This document shows positions 1 to 5,513 of a DNA stretch of 10,625 nt, in pieces. Source of the DNA: Bacteroidota bacterium. Lineage in GTDB: Bacteria > Bacteroidota > Bacteroidia > Bacteroidales > GCA-2748055. Every line of letters starts with the position of its first letter. Within the stretch, counting starts at the first letter, position 1. The notes under the pieces were generated by a model. The model had not been told where the DNA came from. It saw only the letters and a list, made by a program, of their open reading frames with translations, and made no database searches. Location: positions 1 through 10,625 of the forward strand of contig DAOWNM010000066.1 of NCBI GenBank assembly GCA_030642565.1. The letters run 5' to 3'. A program made the position numbers and the translations under genes.

Positions 1-278
1 CCTGTCCAATCGTGACACTTGATACCAAAATGATTGTTTCCCCTGACTGCCAGCGTGCTGTTTCCGTTATTTGACTCAAGGCATCCCTGGGCCAGTGTGA
101 TACTGGCAGGGACCCCAACCCTGACCATCTCCCGCATGGCCAGATCCGAAAAGGCCCTGATATACTCCTCCCTGGTGCTCTTCTTCTGTCCATTAACCTG
201 ATTGCTAATCAGAGATAGCATCAGTATTAACAATGTGATCTTTATAATGCCTGATGATTTCAACAACTGTTCCCTCAT
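1..278 (-). CDS. Secreted glucosaminidase-family peptidoglycan hydrolase (N-terminal part, cut by window start)
   Basis: I translated this gene by hand; 92 codons are in the window, starting at ATG 278-276, and the frame is open to base 1. Residues 1-30 form a signal peptide: a basic start, then a hydrophobic stretch (IIKITLLILMLSLIS) and a likely cleavage near VNGQ. The mature part opens with the glucosaminidase (FlgJ / endo-beta-N-acetylglucosaminidase) signature: a helix ending in GVPASITLAQ, then LESNNGNSTLA, then NNHFGIKCHDW. In this family the Glu of the LES motif (residue 68 here) is the catalytic acid. Such enzymes cut the glycan chains of peptidoglycan in the periplasm or outside the cell; Bacteroidota members commonly carry C-terminal LysM repeats, which would lie outside this window. 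It is transcribed divergently from cdd. The family call is firm; exact bond specificity and the C-terminal domains are unknown. Confidence 0.88.
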   Translation of the reverse strand, partial: MREQLLKSSGIIKITLLILMLSLISNQVNGQKKSTREEYIRAFSDLAMREMVRVGVPASITLAQGCLESNNGNSTLAVRGNNHFGIKCHDWT

Positions 279-434
279 TTGTTCAATGAAAACTTGATGG
301 TGGTAAAAATAGAGATATGCACTATAATTTCTCCCTGGAGTTTTTAACAATCTCCTTCTCATTAACGTCAGTTGATAACAAAATCTTATACCACAGATAT
401 TATCAGTAACTTTATTTTCAAATAAGCTTACACC
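279..434. other. Divergent intergenic region between the hydrolase gene and cdd
   Basis: This 156-bp A/T-rich spacer must hold the promoters of both flanking genes. On the plus strand TAACTTTA at 407-414 matches five of the six fixed positions of the Bacteroidota -7 box TAnnTTTG, 20 bp upstream of the cdd start codon, but there is no TTTG at the expected -33 distance. On the minus strand TATTTTTA, about 30 bp upstream of the hydrolase start, is a similar five-of-six match, also without a good partner. Neither is convincing alone. I see no small ORF, RNA gene or strong repeat here. Confidence 0.4.
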
Positions 435-917
435 ATGAAACAGAGGGCATATACTGTCAGGTTGTATGAATTTGACCAACTCGATGAACTTTCGGAAGAG
501 CAGGTTCTATTAGTAAACAGCGCCATCAAAGCCGCACGGGATGCCTATGCTCCGTATTCAGAATACCATGTTGGCGCAGCACTTCGTCTGGCCAATGGAG
601 AAATTGTTATTGGCAGCAACCAGGAAAATGCTGCCTACCCTTCAGGGCTCTGTGCTGAGCGGGTAGCTATTTTTTATGCCGGGGCCCGGCACCCGGATGT
701 GCCGATCCTCTCCATAGCCATTGTTGCCATCCGTGAGGGTATCATCCAGGAGGGGCCTGTTGCACCCTGTGGAGCATGCCGTCAGGTCATGTATGAAAAA
801 GAATCACAGGCAAATGCTCCCATGGAGGTGATCCTTTATGGCAGTAAAAAGATACAGGTAATCAACCAGATCACCGACCTGTTGCCACTTCCTTTTAAGC
901 TGGAGAACCTTTCTTAA
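435..917 (+). CDS. cdd: Cytidine deaminase
   Basis: This 160-residue protein hydrolyses cytidine and deoxycytidine to uridine and deoxyuridine in the cytoplasm (pyrimidine salvage). The fold signature is complete: PYSEYHVGAAL (residues 40-50) and the substrate-contacting NQENAAYPSGLCAE segment, with Cys73 as a zinc ligand and Glu75 as the proton shuttle. PCGAC supplies the other two zinc ligands, Cys112 and Cys115. Three cysteine ligands are typical of the small homotetrameric deaminases rather than the dimeric E. coli type, which uses His-Cys-Cys. At 160 residues it is longer than the roughly 130-residue minimal enzyme; the extra is an N-terminal segment of about 20 residues. The ATG at 435 is used because no other in-frame start lies before the domain. 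Its last 23 bp overlap the tail of the convergent pseudouridine synthase gene. Confidence 0.95.
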   Translation: MKQRAYTVRLYEFDQLDELSEEQVLLVNSAIKAARDAYAPYSEYHVGAALRLANGEIVIGSNQENAAYPSGLCAERVAIFYAGARHPDVPILSIAIVAIREGIIQEGPVAPCGACRQVMYEKESQANAPMEVILYGSKKIQVINQITDLLPLPFKLENLS

Positions 918-1599
918 AGAAGACCGGGAAAATATCCATTTTCGGATAAGGAGCCACCACTTCAATGTGCTCTTTTTTCACAGGATGAATAAATGAGATC
1001 CGACGTGCGTGCAGACTGATACCTCCGTTGGGGTTGGTTCTTCTGGCTCCATACTTCCTGTCCCCCTTAATCACACTCCCTATACCGGAAAGCTGAGCCC
1101 TGATCTGGTGGTGACGGCCGGTTTCCAGTATAATCTCCAGCAGGTGATAACGGTCAGACGATGCCAGTTTCCGGTAGTGAAGGCGGGCATGTTTGGATCC
1201 TGGCACCTCATTGTCGTATATATAACTTTTGTTCTGTTTTGTGTTTCGGGTAATAAAATGCTCCAGGGTGCCAGAATCGGGCTGTGGGCACCTTTCAACG
1301 ATGGCATGGTAGATCTTCTCCACCTTCTTCTCCTTAAAGAGACCGGCCATCCTGCTGAGGGCCTTGCTGGTTTTGGCAAATACCACAGCTCCACTAACGG
1401 GACGGTCCAATCGATGTGGAATACCGAGAAATACTTCCCCGGGTTTGCTGTCACGCTCCTTAATAAACTCCTTCAGTAGCCTGTCCAGTGATGCATCGCC
1501 GGTTTTATCACCCTGCACAATATGTGAGACACGCTTGTTGACAATCATCAGGTGATTGTCTTCATACAAAATAGTAACAGGGGGTTTTAAGACACTCAT
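895..1599 (-). CDS. RluA-family RNA pseudouridine synthase
   Basis: The 234-residue protein isomerises uridine to pseudouridine in rRNA or tRNA. The RluA-family core is plain: ILYEDNHLMIVNK at residues 10-22, the VQGDKTGD segment, then HRLDRPVSG, where Asp65 is the catalytic aspartate, followed by VVFAKTSKAL. Later come ETGRHHQIRAQL and GDRKYGA, also family hallmarks. No S4 RNA-binding domain precedes the catalytic domain, as in RluA/TruC-like single-domain enzymes, so the target nucleotide cannot be told. I start it at ATG 1599-1597 (MSVLKPP); an in-frame ATG six codons upstream at 1617 lies inside the heptad repeat and would add only repeat-encoded residues. It lies 33 bp downstream of panB on the same strand and may be co-transcribed. 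Its 3' end overlaps cdd tail to tail. Confidence 0.93.
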   Translation of the reverse strand: MSVLKPPVTILYEDNHLMIVNKRVSHIVQGDKTGDASLDRLLKEFIKERDSKPGEVFLGIPHRLDRPVSGAVVFAKTSKALSRMAGLFKEKKVEKIYHAIVERCPQPDSGTLEHFITRNTKQNKSYIYDNEVPGSKHARLHYRKLASSDRYHLLEIILETGRHHQIRAQLSGIGSVIKGDRKYGARRTNPNGGISLHARRISFIHPVKKEHIEVVAPYPKMDIFPVFFKKGSPA

Positions 1600-1600
1600 A

Positions 1601-1628
1601 CACTTTACACTGAACACTAGGCACTAGG
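1601..1628 (-). repeat. Degenerate heptanucleotide array between panB and the pseudouridine synthase gene
   Basis: Read on the minus strand (1628 to 1601) this is four consecutive 7-mers: CCTAGTG, CCTAGTG, TTCAGTG and TAAAGTG. The first two are identical and all four end in AGTG. The array fills nearly the whole 33-bp gap and stops two bases before the ATG of the pseudouridine synthase. A second heptad array occurs at 8581-8615. Short tandem heptads are known in cyanobacterial intergenic regions (STRR elements), and I believe similar tracts occur in Bacteroidota; a function is not established. Confidence 0.7.
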
Positions 1629-1632
1629 TTCT

Positions 1633-2448
1633 CTAGTATTGTTCATTTTTGTTTGGAAACGCCTGCGATCGCACATCTTCAATGTAATTCTTTACAGCGC
1701 CTTTTACCTCCATCTGCAAGTTGTGGTAGCGCCTCAGAAAGCGGGGTGAAAACTCCTGGGTAATACCCAGCATATCGTGCAAAACCAGCACCTGGCCACT
1801 AACATCAGCCCCGGCTCCGATTCCTATGGTGGGAATTTTAATCTCCTTAGTCACCTCTCCCGCAAGTTTAGCCGGAATCTTCTCCAGTACCACAGCAAAA
1901 CAACCCGCTTCGGCAAGGACCATTGCATCTGATTTTAATTTACCGGCCTCCTCCTTATCGGTGGCCCGGACCACATAGGTCCCAAATTTATGAATGGCCT
2001 GGGGAGTCAGTCCCAGGTGCCCCATTACAGGGATACCGGCTGAGAGTATCCGTTCAATGGATTCTTTGATCTCGATACCCCCCTCCATTTTAATAGCGCT
2101 GGCACCTGTCTCCTTCATGATTCGGATGGCCGACACCAGTGCTTCTTTAGAGTCGCCCTGGTATGTCCCAAATGGTAAATCAACCACCACCAGTGCCCTG
2201 CTGGTAGCCCTTACCACCGACGCAGCATGGTAAATCATATTGTCGAGGGTGATGGGCAGAGTGGTCTCATAACCGGCCATTACATTGGAAGCCGAGTCTC
2301 CCACCAGTATCACATCAATACCTGCCTGGTCTAACAGGCGGGCAAAAGAGTAATCATACGCGGTTAACATGGCTATTTTCTCCCCTTTAAGCTTCATAGC
2401 CAGAAGCACATGGGTGGTTACGTGTTTTACATTGCTGTGCAGGGTCAT
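1633..2448 (-). CDS. panB: 3-methyl-2-oxobutanoate hydroxymethyltransferase (ketopantoate hydroxymethyltransferase)
   Basis: PanB transfers a hydroxymethyl group from 5,10-methylenetetrahydrofolate to 2-oxoisovalerate, the first committed step of pantothenate and coenzyme A synthesis, in the cytoplasm. The protein has 271 residues, a normal family length (about 265-275). The TIM-barrel signatures are all present: LTAYDYSFA, VGDSASNVM with Mg ligand Asp51, VVVDLPFG with Mg ligand Asp90, IKMEGG with Lys120 and Glu122, GIPVMGHLGLTPQ, and VLEKIP with the likely catalytic Glu189. The C-terminus (FSPRFLRRY, then a tail ending NEQY) is characteristic of Bacteroidia PanB. The start is ATG 2448-2446, giving MTLHSNVKHVTTHVL. 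The frame stays open 141 codons further upstream, but that stretch runs through the intergenic region and antisense to dnaK and has no PanB similarity. No panC or panD is visible nearby. Confidence 0.97.
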   Translation of the reverse strand: MTLHSNVKHVTTHVLLAMKLKGEKIAMLTAYDYSFARLLDQAGIDVILVGDSASNVMAGYETTLPITLDNMIYHAASVVRATSRALVVVDLPFGTYQGDSKEALVSAIRIMKETGASAIKMEGGIEIKESIERILSAGIPVMGHLGLTPQAIHKFGTYVVRATDKEEAGKLKSDAMVLAEAGCFAVVLEKIPAKLAGEVTKEIKIPTIGIGAGADVSGQVLVLHDMLGITQEFSPRFLRRYHNLQMEVKGAVKNYIEDVRSQAFPNKNEQY

Positions 2449-2471
2449 GGTTTTTGCATTAAGATTCACTG

Positions 2472-2505
2472 CAAAGTTTACAATAAATTTCCTTTTGGCA
2501 GTCAA
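2472..2505 (-). promoter_or_regulatory. Possible panB promoter (Bacteroidota type)
   Basis: On the minus strand AAACTTTG (2479-2472) matches the Bacteroidota -7 box TAnnTTTG at five of six fixed positions. A TTG at 2505-2503 lies upstream at roughly the expected -33 distance, slightly long. It would give a leader of about 20 nt before the panB ATG. The match is imperfect, so this is only a candidate. Confidence 0.3.
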
Positions 2506-2507
2506 TT

Positions 2508-2524
2508 TGTCAGTAAACCTGACA
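2508..2524. promoter_or_regulatory. Operator-like palindrome in the panB/dnaK divergent region
   Basis: TGTCAG and CTGACA form a perfect 6-bp inverted repeat around five bases (TAAAC). On the panB strand the element abuts the candidate -33 TTG at 2505-2503, where a regulator could act. A 6-bp palindrome of this spacing can occur by chance in a region this size, so the call is tentative. Confidence 0.25.
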
Positions 2525-2549
2525 TACAACCGGCAGATATTTACAGATA

Positions 2550-2597
2550 ATTGTGCCAATATAACATCCAAAGCCAAAAAAATCCGATTGGCATAAT
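2550..2597 (+). promoter_or_regulatory. 11-bp inverted repeat / stem-loop upstream of dnaK
   Basis: ATTGTGCCAAT (2550-2560) can pair with ATTGGCATAAT (2587-2597) over all 11 positions, counting one G-U pair; as DNA it is 10 of 11. The loop is 26 nt and A-rich. The stem ends 56 nt before the dnaK ATG. It does not resemble the CIRCE element (TTAGCACTC-N9-GAGTGCTAA) used by HrcA. It could be an RNA hairpin in the leader, or a protein-binding site for a regulator of dnaK or panB. I found no convincing TAnnTTTG box for dnaK, so whether it is transcribed is unknown. Confidence 0.4.
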
Positions 2598-2653
2598 CTT
2601 CGTTAGGCAAATGGTACCAAGATGATAAACACGAAAATAAACAAATAATAGTT

Positions 2654-4564
2654 ATGAGTAAAATTATTGGAATAGACTTAGGTACCACAAACTCATGTGT
2701 ATCGGTAATGGAAGGCAACGAGCCTGTTGTAATCCCTAACAGCGAAGGAAAAAGAACCACTCCCTCTATGGTAGCTTTTGTTGAAAACGGAGAGCGCAAA
2801 GTGGGTGACCCGGCCAAAAGACAGGCCATCACCAACCCCACCAAGACTGTCTCCTCCATCAAACGTTTCATGGGTGAAACCTACGATAGGGTGACCAAGG
2901 AGATCGGACGGGTTCCCTTTAAGGTCATAAAGGGTGAAAACAATACACCACGTGTTCTGATTGACAACCGCAAATACTCCCCACAGGAGATTTCAGCCAT
3001 GATACTTCAAAAAATGAAGAAGACGGCAGAAGACTACCTGGGACATGAGGTCAAAGATGCTGTTATTACTGTACCGGCTTATTTCAGCGACTCACAGCGC
3101 CAGGCCACCAAAGAGGCAGGAGAAATTGCCGGACTTCAGGTGATGCGGATCATTAACGAACCTACTGCCGCATCGCTGGCATACGGTCTTGATAAAAAGA
3201 CTTCCGATCTGAAAATCGCTGTATTTGACCTGGGTGGCGGTACATTTGATATCTCCATTCTTGAACTGGGTGATGGCGTATTTGAGGTCAAATCGACTAA
3301 CGGTGATACACACCTGGGTGGGGACGATTTCGATCAGGTCATTATCGACTGGCTGGCCGAAGAATTTAAAAAAGATGAGGGTCTCGATCTGAAAAAGGAT
3401 CCCATGGCTCTTCAACGCCTGAAAGAGGCTGCTGAAAAAGCCAAGATTGAGCTCTCCAGTGCTACACAGACCGAAATTAATCTTCCTTATATCATGCCGG
3501 TGGATGGTGTCCCCAAGCACCTTGTGAAAAGTATGACCAGGGCCAAATTTGAGAGTCTGGCCGACAGCCTGATCCAGGCCGTCATCGAACCGTGTAAAAA
3601 GGCGCTTAAAGATTCAGGCCTGAGCAATAGTGAGATCAATGAAGTCATTCTTGTGGGTGGTTCCACCCGTATCCCGGCAATCCAGAAAGTTGTTCAGGAT
3701 TTCTTCGGGAAAACACCCTCCAAAGGAGTGAATCCCGACGAGGTAGTGGCCGTAGGTGCTGCCATCCAGGGTGGTGTGCTTACCGGTGAAGTGAAAGATG
3801 TACTGTTGCTCGATATAACACCACTTTCACTGGGTATCGAAACCATGGGCAGTGTCAGCACCAAGCTCATTGAGTCCAATACCACCATACCCACAAAAAA
3901 GACTCAAACCTTTACCACAGCTGCAGACAACCAGCCATCGGTTGAGATTCATGTGCTGCAGGGCGAAAGGGCAATGGCCAAGGATAACAAGACCATCGGA
4001 AGGTTCCACCTGGATGGAATCCCGCCATCACCCCGCGGACTCCCCCAGATTGAGGTCACATTCGATATTGATGCCAACGGAATCCTGAATGTCTCAGCAA
4101 AAGATAAAGGAACCGGAAAAGAGCAGAGTATCCGAATTGAAGCATCATCGGGACTCTCCGACAGTGAGATCGAAAAGATGAAGCAGGAGGCCAAAGAGAA
4201 TGAGGAGGCCGATAAGACAGCCAAGGAGCGTATTGACAAACTCAACGCAGCCGACAGCCTGATATTCCAGACAGAGAAGCAGCTTAAAGAGTTTGGCGAA
4301 AAGATCCCTGCCGAAAAGAAAACTCCCATCGAAGAGGCGCTCAATACGCTGAAAGAGGCACACAAGTCGGAAGACTTGGCTGCCATCGACCAGGCCACTG
4401 AAACGTTGAACACTGCGTGGCAAGCCGCCTCACAGGATATGTATAATGCACAACAGCCAGGTGCCGAAACCGGTCAACCCGATAACGAAGCTGCAGGTGA
4501 ACCATCCCCCGGGAAAGGGAGTGATGATGAGGTAACCGACGTGGATTTTGAGGAGGTAAAATAG
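2654..4564 (+). CDS. dnaK: Chaperone DnaK (Hsp70)
   Basis: DnaK is the ATP-driven cytoplasmic chaperone that binds exposed hydrophobic segments and works with DnaJ and GrpE. The 636-residue protein is normal in length. The nucleotide-binding domain spans about residues 1-381, with phosphate loop 1 (GIDLGTTNSCV), PAYFSDSQRQATKEAG, phosphate loop 2 (FDLGGGTFDISIL) and the adenosine-site motif VILVGGSTRIP. The interdomain linker VLLLD is at residues 383-387. The substrate-binding beta domain follows (TPLSLGIETMG, HVLQGER, PQIEVTFDIDANGILNVSAKD), then the helical lid. A low-complexity linker precedes the acidic tail DVDFEEVK, the usual end of bacterial DnaK. It starts at ATG 2654 behind an A-rich leader with no clear Shine-Dalgarno. 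Neither grpE nor dnaJ is adjacent; dnaK stands alone here, with its own likely terminator downstream. Confidence 0.99.
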   Translation: MSKIIGIDLGTTNSCVSVMEGNEPVVIPNSEGKRTTPSMVAFVENGERKVGDPAKRQAITNPTKTVSSIKRFMGETYDRVTKEIGRVPFKVIKGENNTPRVLIDNRKYSPQEISAMILQKMKKTAEDYLGHEVKDAVITVPAYFSDSQRQATKEAGEIAGLQVMRIINEPTAASLAYGLDKKTSDLKIAVFDLGGGTFDISILELGDGVFEVKSTNGDTHLGGDDFDQVIIDWLAEEFKKDEGLDLKKDPMALQRLKEAAEKAKIELSSATQTEINLPYIMPVDGVPKHLVKSMTRAKFESLADSLIQAVIEPCKKALKDSGLSNSEINEVILVGGSTRIPAIQKVVQDFFGKTPSKGVNPDEVVAVGAAIQGGVLTGEVKDVLLLDITPLSLGIETMGSVSTKLIESNTTIPTKKTQTFTTAADNQPSVEIHVLQGERAMAKDNKTIGRFHLDGIPPSPRGLPQIEVTFDIDANGILNVSAKDKGTGKEQSIRIEASSGLSDSEIEKMKQEAKENEEADKTAKERIDKLNAADSLIFQTEKQLKEFGEKIPAEKKTPIEEALNTLKEAHKSEDLAAIDQATETLNTAWQAASQDMYNAQQPGAETGQPDNEAAGEPSPGKGSDDEVTDVDFEEVK

Positions 4565-4585
4565 CAACTACCACATACGATTGTG

Positions 4586-4631
4586 AAAAAAGGGTGTCTC
4601 AAAAGGGCACCCTTTCTCTTTGAGGTTTTTT
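4586..4631 (+). terminator. Likely intrinsic terminator of dnaK
   Basis: AAAGGGTG (4589-4596) and CACCCTTT (4608-4615) form an 8-bp stem with an 11-nt loop. An overlapping alternative pairs CTCAAA (4598-4603) with TTTGAG (4618-4623), with inner G-C pairs, and is followed directly by a run of six T (4626-4631), the usual U-tract. The two foldings exclude each other. It lies 22 bp after the dnaK stop codon. Confidence 0.6.
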
Positions 4632-4662
4632 GTCGTGAAGCGATTGTTGCTTCACAAAAACC
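4624..4662. other. Long imperfect hairpin downstream of the dnaK terminator
   Basis: The left arm GGTTTTT + GTGAAGC (4624-4630 and 4635-4641) pairs with the right arm GCTTCAC + AAAAACC (4649-4662). That gives 14 bp, interrupted only by a one-sided TGTC bulge, around a 7-nt loop (GATTGTT). Neither strand has a T-run after the stem, so it is not a normal terminator by itself. Its left arm shares the T-tract of the preceding terminator. Confidence 0.5.
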
Positions 4663-4669
4663 GAGCCTG

Positions 4670-4704
4670 TGAGCTCAGCGCGGAACTAATCCCAGTTCAG
4701 CTCA
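4670..4704. other. Third stem-loop in the dnaK downstream region
   Basis: GAACT (4683-4687) and AGTTC (4694-4698) pair around the loop AATCCC. Just outside them, TGAGCT (4670-4675) and AGCTCA (4699-4704) add six more pairs, with a 7-nt bulge on the left side only. Together with the two preceding hairpins it makes most of the 187-bp spacer between dnaK and the next gene foldable. Confidence 0.4.
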
Positions 4705-4738
4705 AAAACACCCCTTCCAAATAGTGCCTCTTTTTCGC

Positions 4739-4746
4739 TATATTTG
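4739..4746 (+). promoter_or_regulatory. Bacteroidota -7 box for the MORN-protease-xseAB operon
   Basis: TATATTTG matches the consensus TAnnTTTG exactly. The expected -33 TTTG is not visible at about 19 bp upstream. The box ends five bases before the ATG at 4752, so initiation at the usual distance would give a leader of at most a few bases, that is, an essentially leaderless mRNA. Confidence 0.5.
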
Positions 4747-4751
4747 GTTTT

Positions 4752-5507
4752 ATGTTCAGAGCACTACCTATCTGCTTGTTGTTATTCGGGGTCCTCGCCC
4801 TTCAGGGACAGAACCTGGAGGACAGAGAGGGACGGAAAACTGGTCACTGGAAAGTGGATTATCCCAATGGAAAAACCCTCTATGAAGCTGATTTTGTGGA
4901 AGGCCGCCCGGTAGGTGAGATAGTTCGCTATTATGAAAACGGTGCGGTAAAGGCCCGGATGATATTTGAACCGGGGGGGGGTCGCAGCCAGACACGCCTG
5001 TTTTACAGAAGCGGTAAACCGGCAGCAGAAGGATGGTATGTGAAGCAGGTCAAGGATTCGGTGTGGACCTACTACTCAGAGTTTGACGGTTCTGTAAGAA
5101 TCAGGGAGCCATATCTGGATGGAAAACTGGAAGGAGTAGTACGAAGCTATTATCCCAGCGGAGAGATCTCTGAAGAGGTGGAGTGGAAGCAAAATGCGAA
5201 AGATGGGTCATGGAACCAGTACTATAAAAACGGTGCTCCCAGGCTTTCGGGCCACTTTAAAAACGGACTGCTGCAGGGATCATATGAGGTATACTTTTCC
5301 AACAGCACCATTAAGATCAGGGGGAGTTACCTTAAGAACAAATCGCATGGAACATGGCGTTATTATAATGAAACTGGAGAGGAGATCTATGCACTGGAGT
5401 ACCAGAACGGAGCTCCATCTGACCGGGAAAAATATGAATTATGGATTCAGGATAGCCTGAAGAAATATATTGTCGTGACCGAGCCAGAATCCCTTCAACA
5501 ACGTTAA
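4752..5507 (+). CDS. Secreted MORN-repeat (YwqK-like) protein
   Basis: The 251-residue protein has an N-terminal signal peptide (hydrophobic core about residues 4-18, probable cleavage near LQGQ). It is then built of about eight repeats of 23-25 residues with the pattern G-x-W-x-x-YY-x-x-G-x. Examples are GHWKVDYPNG, VVRSYYPSGE, SWNQYYKNGA and TWRYYNETGE. This is the MORN-variant repeat seen in proteins often labelled YwqK-family antitoxin in automatic annotation; that label says little about function, and no toxin gene is adjacent. Export to the periplasm or cell surface is inferred from the signal peptide. It is the first gene of a tight operon, six bases ahead of the S8 protease gene. A run of nine G inside the second repeat is a possible slippage site. 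The molecular role is unknown. Confidence 0.85.
   Translation: MFRALPICLLLFGVLALQGQNLEDREGRKTGHWKVDYPNGKTLYEADFVEGRPVGEIVRYYENGAVKARMIFEPGGGRSQTRLFYRSGKPAAEGWYVKQVKDSVWTYYSEFDGSVRIREPYLDGKLEGVVRSYYPSGEISEEVEWKQNAKDGSWNQYYKNGAPRLSGHFKNGLLQGSYEVYFSNSTIKIRGSYLKNKSHGTWRYYNETGEEIYALEYQNGAPSDREKYELWIQDSLKKYIVVTEPESLQQR
4973..4981 (+). repeat. Nine-G homopolymer inside the MORN-repeat gene
   Basis: Nine consecutive G encode part of Pro-Gly-Gly-Gly around residues 74-77. As given the frame is intact. Loss of one G would bring a TGA in frame at 5041-5043, and gain of one would bring a TAA in frame at 5015-5017, so either change would cut the protein to under 100 residues. Confidence 0.95.
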
Positions 5508-5513
5508 CCTCTA

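Noticed and set aside
1009..1479. A 156-codon plus-strand frame opposite the pseudouridine synthase gene.
   Set aside because: No recognisable domain; it is the antisense shadow of a well-supported gene. The same applies to the other long frames opposite dnaK, the protease and the kinase.
1600..1617. Upstream ATG at 1617 for the pseudouridine synthase.
   Set aside because: The six added codons are encoded by the heptad repeat, and family similarity begins only after MSVLKPP.
2449..2653. CIRCE/HrcA operator or sigma-32 promoter upstream of dnaK.
   Set aside because: No TTAGCACTC/GAGTGCTAA arms and no sigma-32-like -35/-10 pair were found; the inverted repeat present has a different sequence and a 26-nt spacer.
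2449..2871. N-terminal extension of the panB reading frame (141 further codons upstream).
   Set aside because: It runs through the intergenic region and antisense to the dnaK start, contains no PanB-like sequence, and would make PanB far longer than its family; MTLHSNVKHVTTHVL at 2448 is the proper start.
4589..4714. Remnant of an insertion sequence, because GGGTGTCTCAAAA resembles the ends of some transposons and a similar CTCAAAA...CACCC lies 100 bp away.
   Set aside because: The two ends are in direct rather than inverted orientation, similarity is partial, there is no target duplication or transposase fragment, and a terminator explains the first copy. I keep it only as a possibility in the finding on this spacer.
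4752..5507. Toxin-antitoxin system, since MORN-repeat proteins of this kind are often labelled YwqK-family antitoxin.
   Set aside because: The protein is exported, no small toxin gene is adjacent, and its neighbours are a protease and exonuclease VII; the label is not evidence of function.
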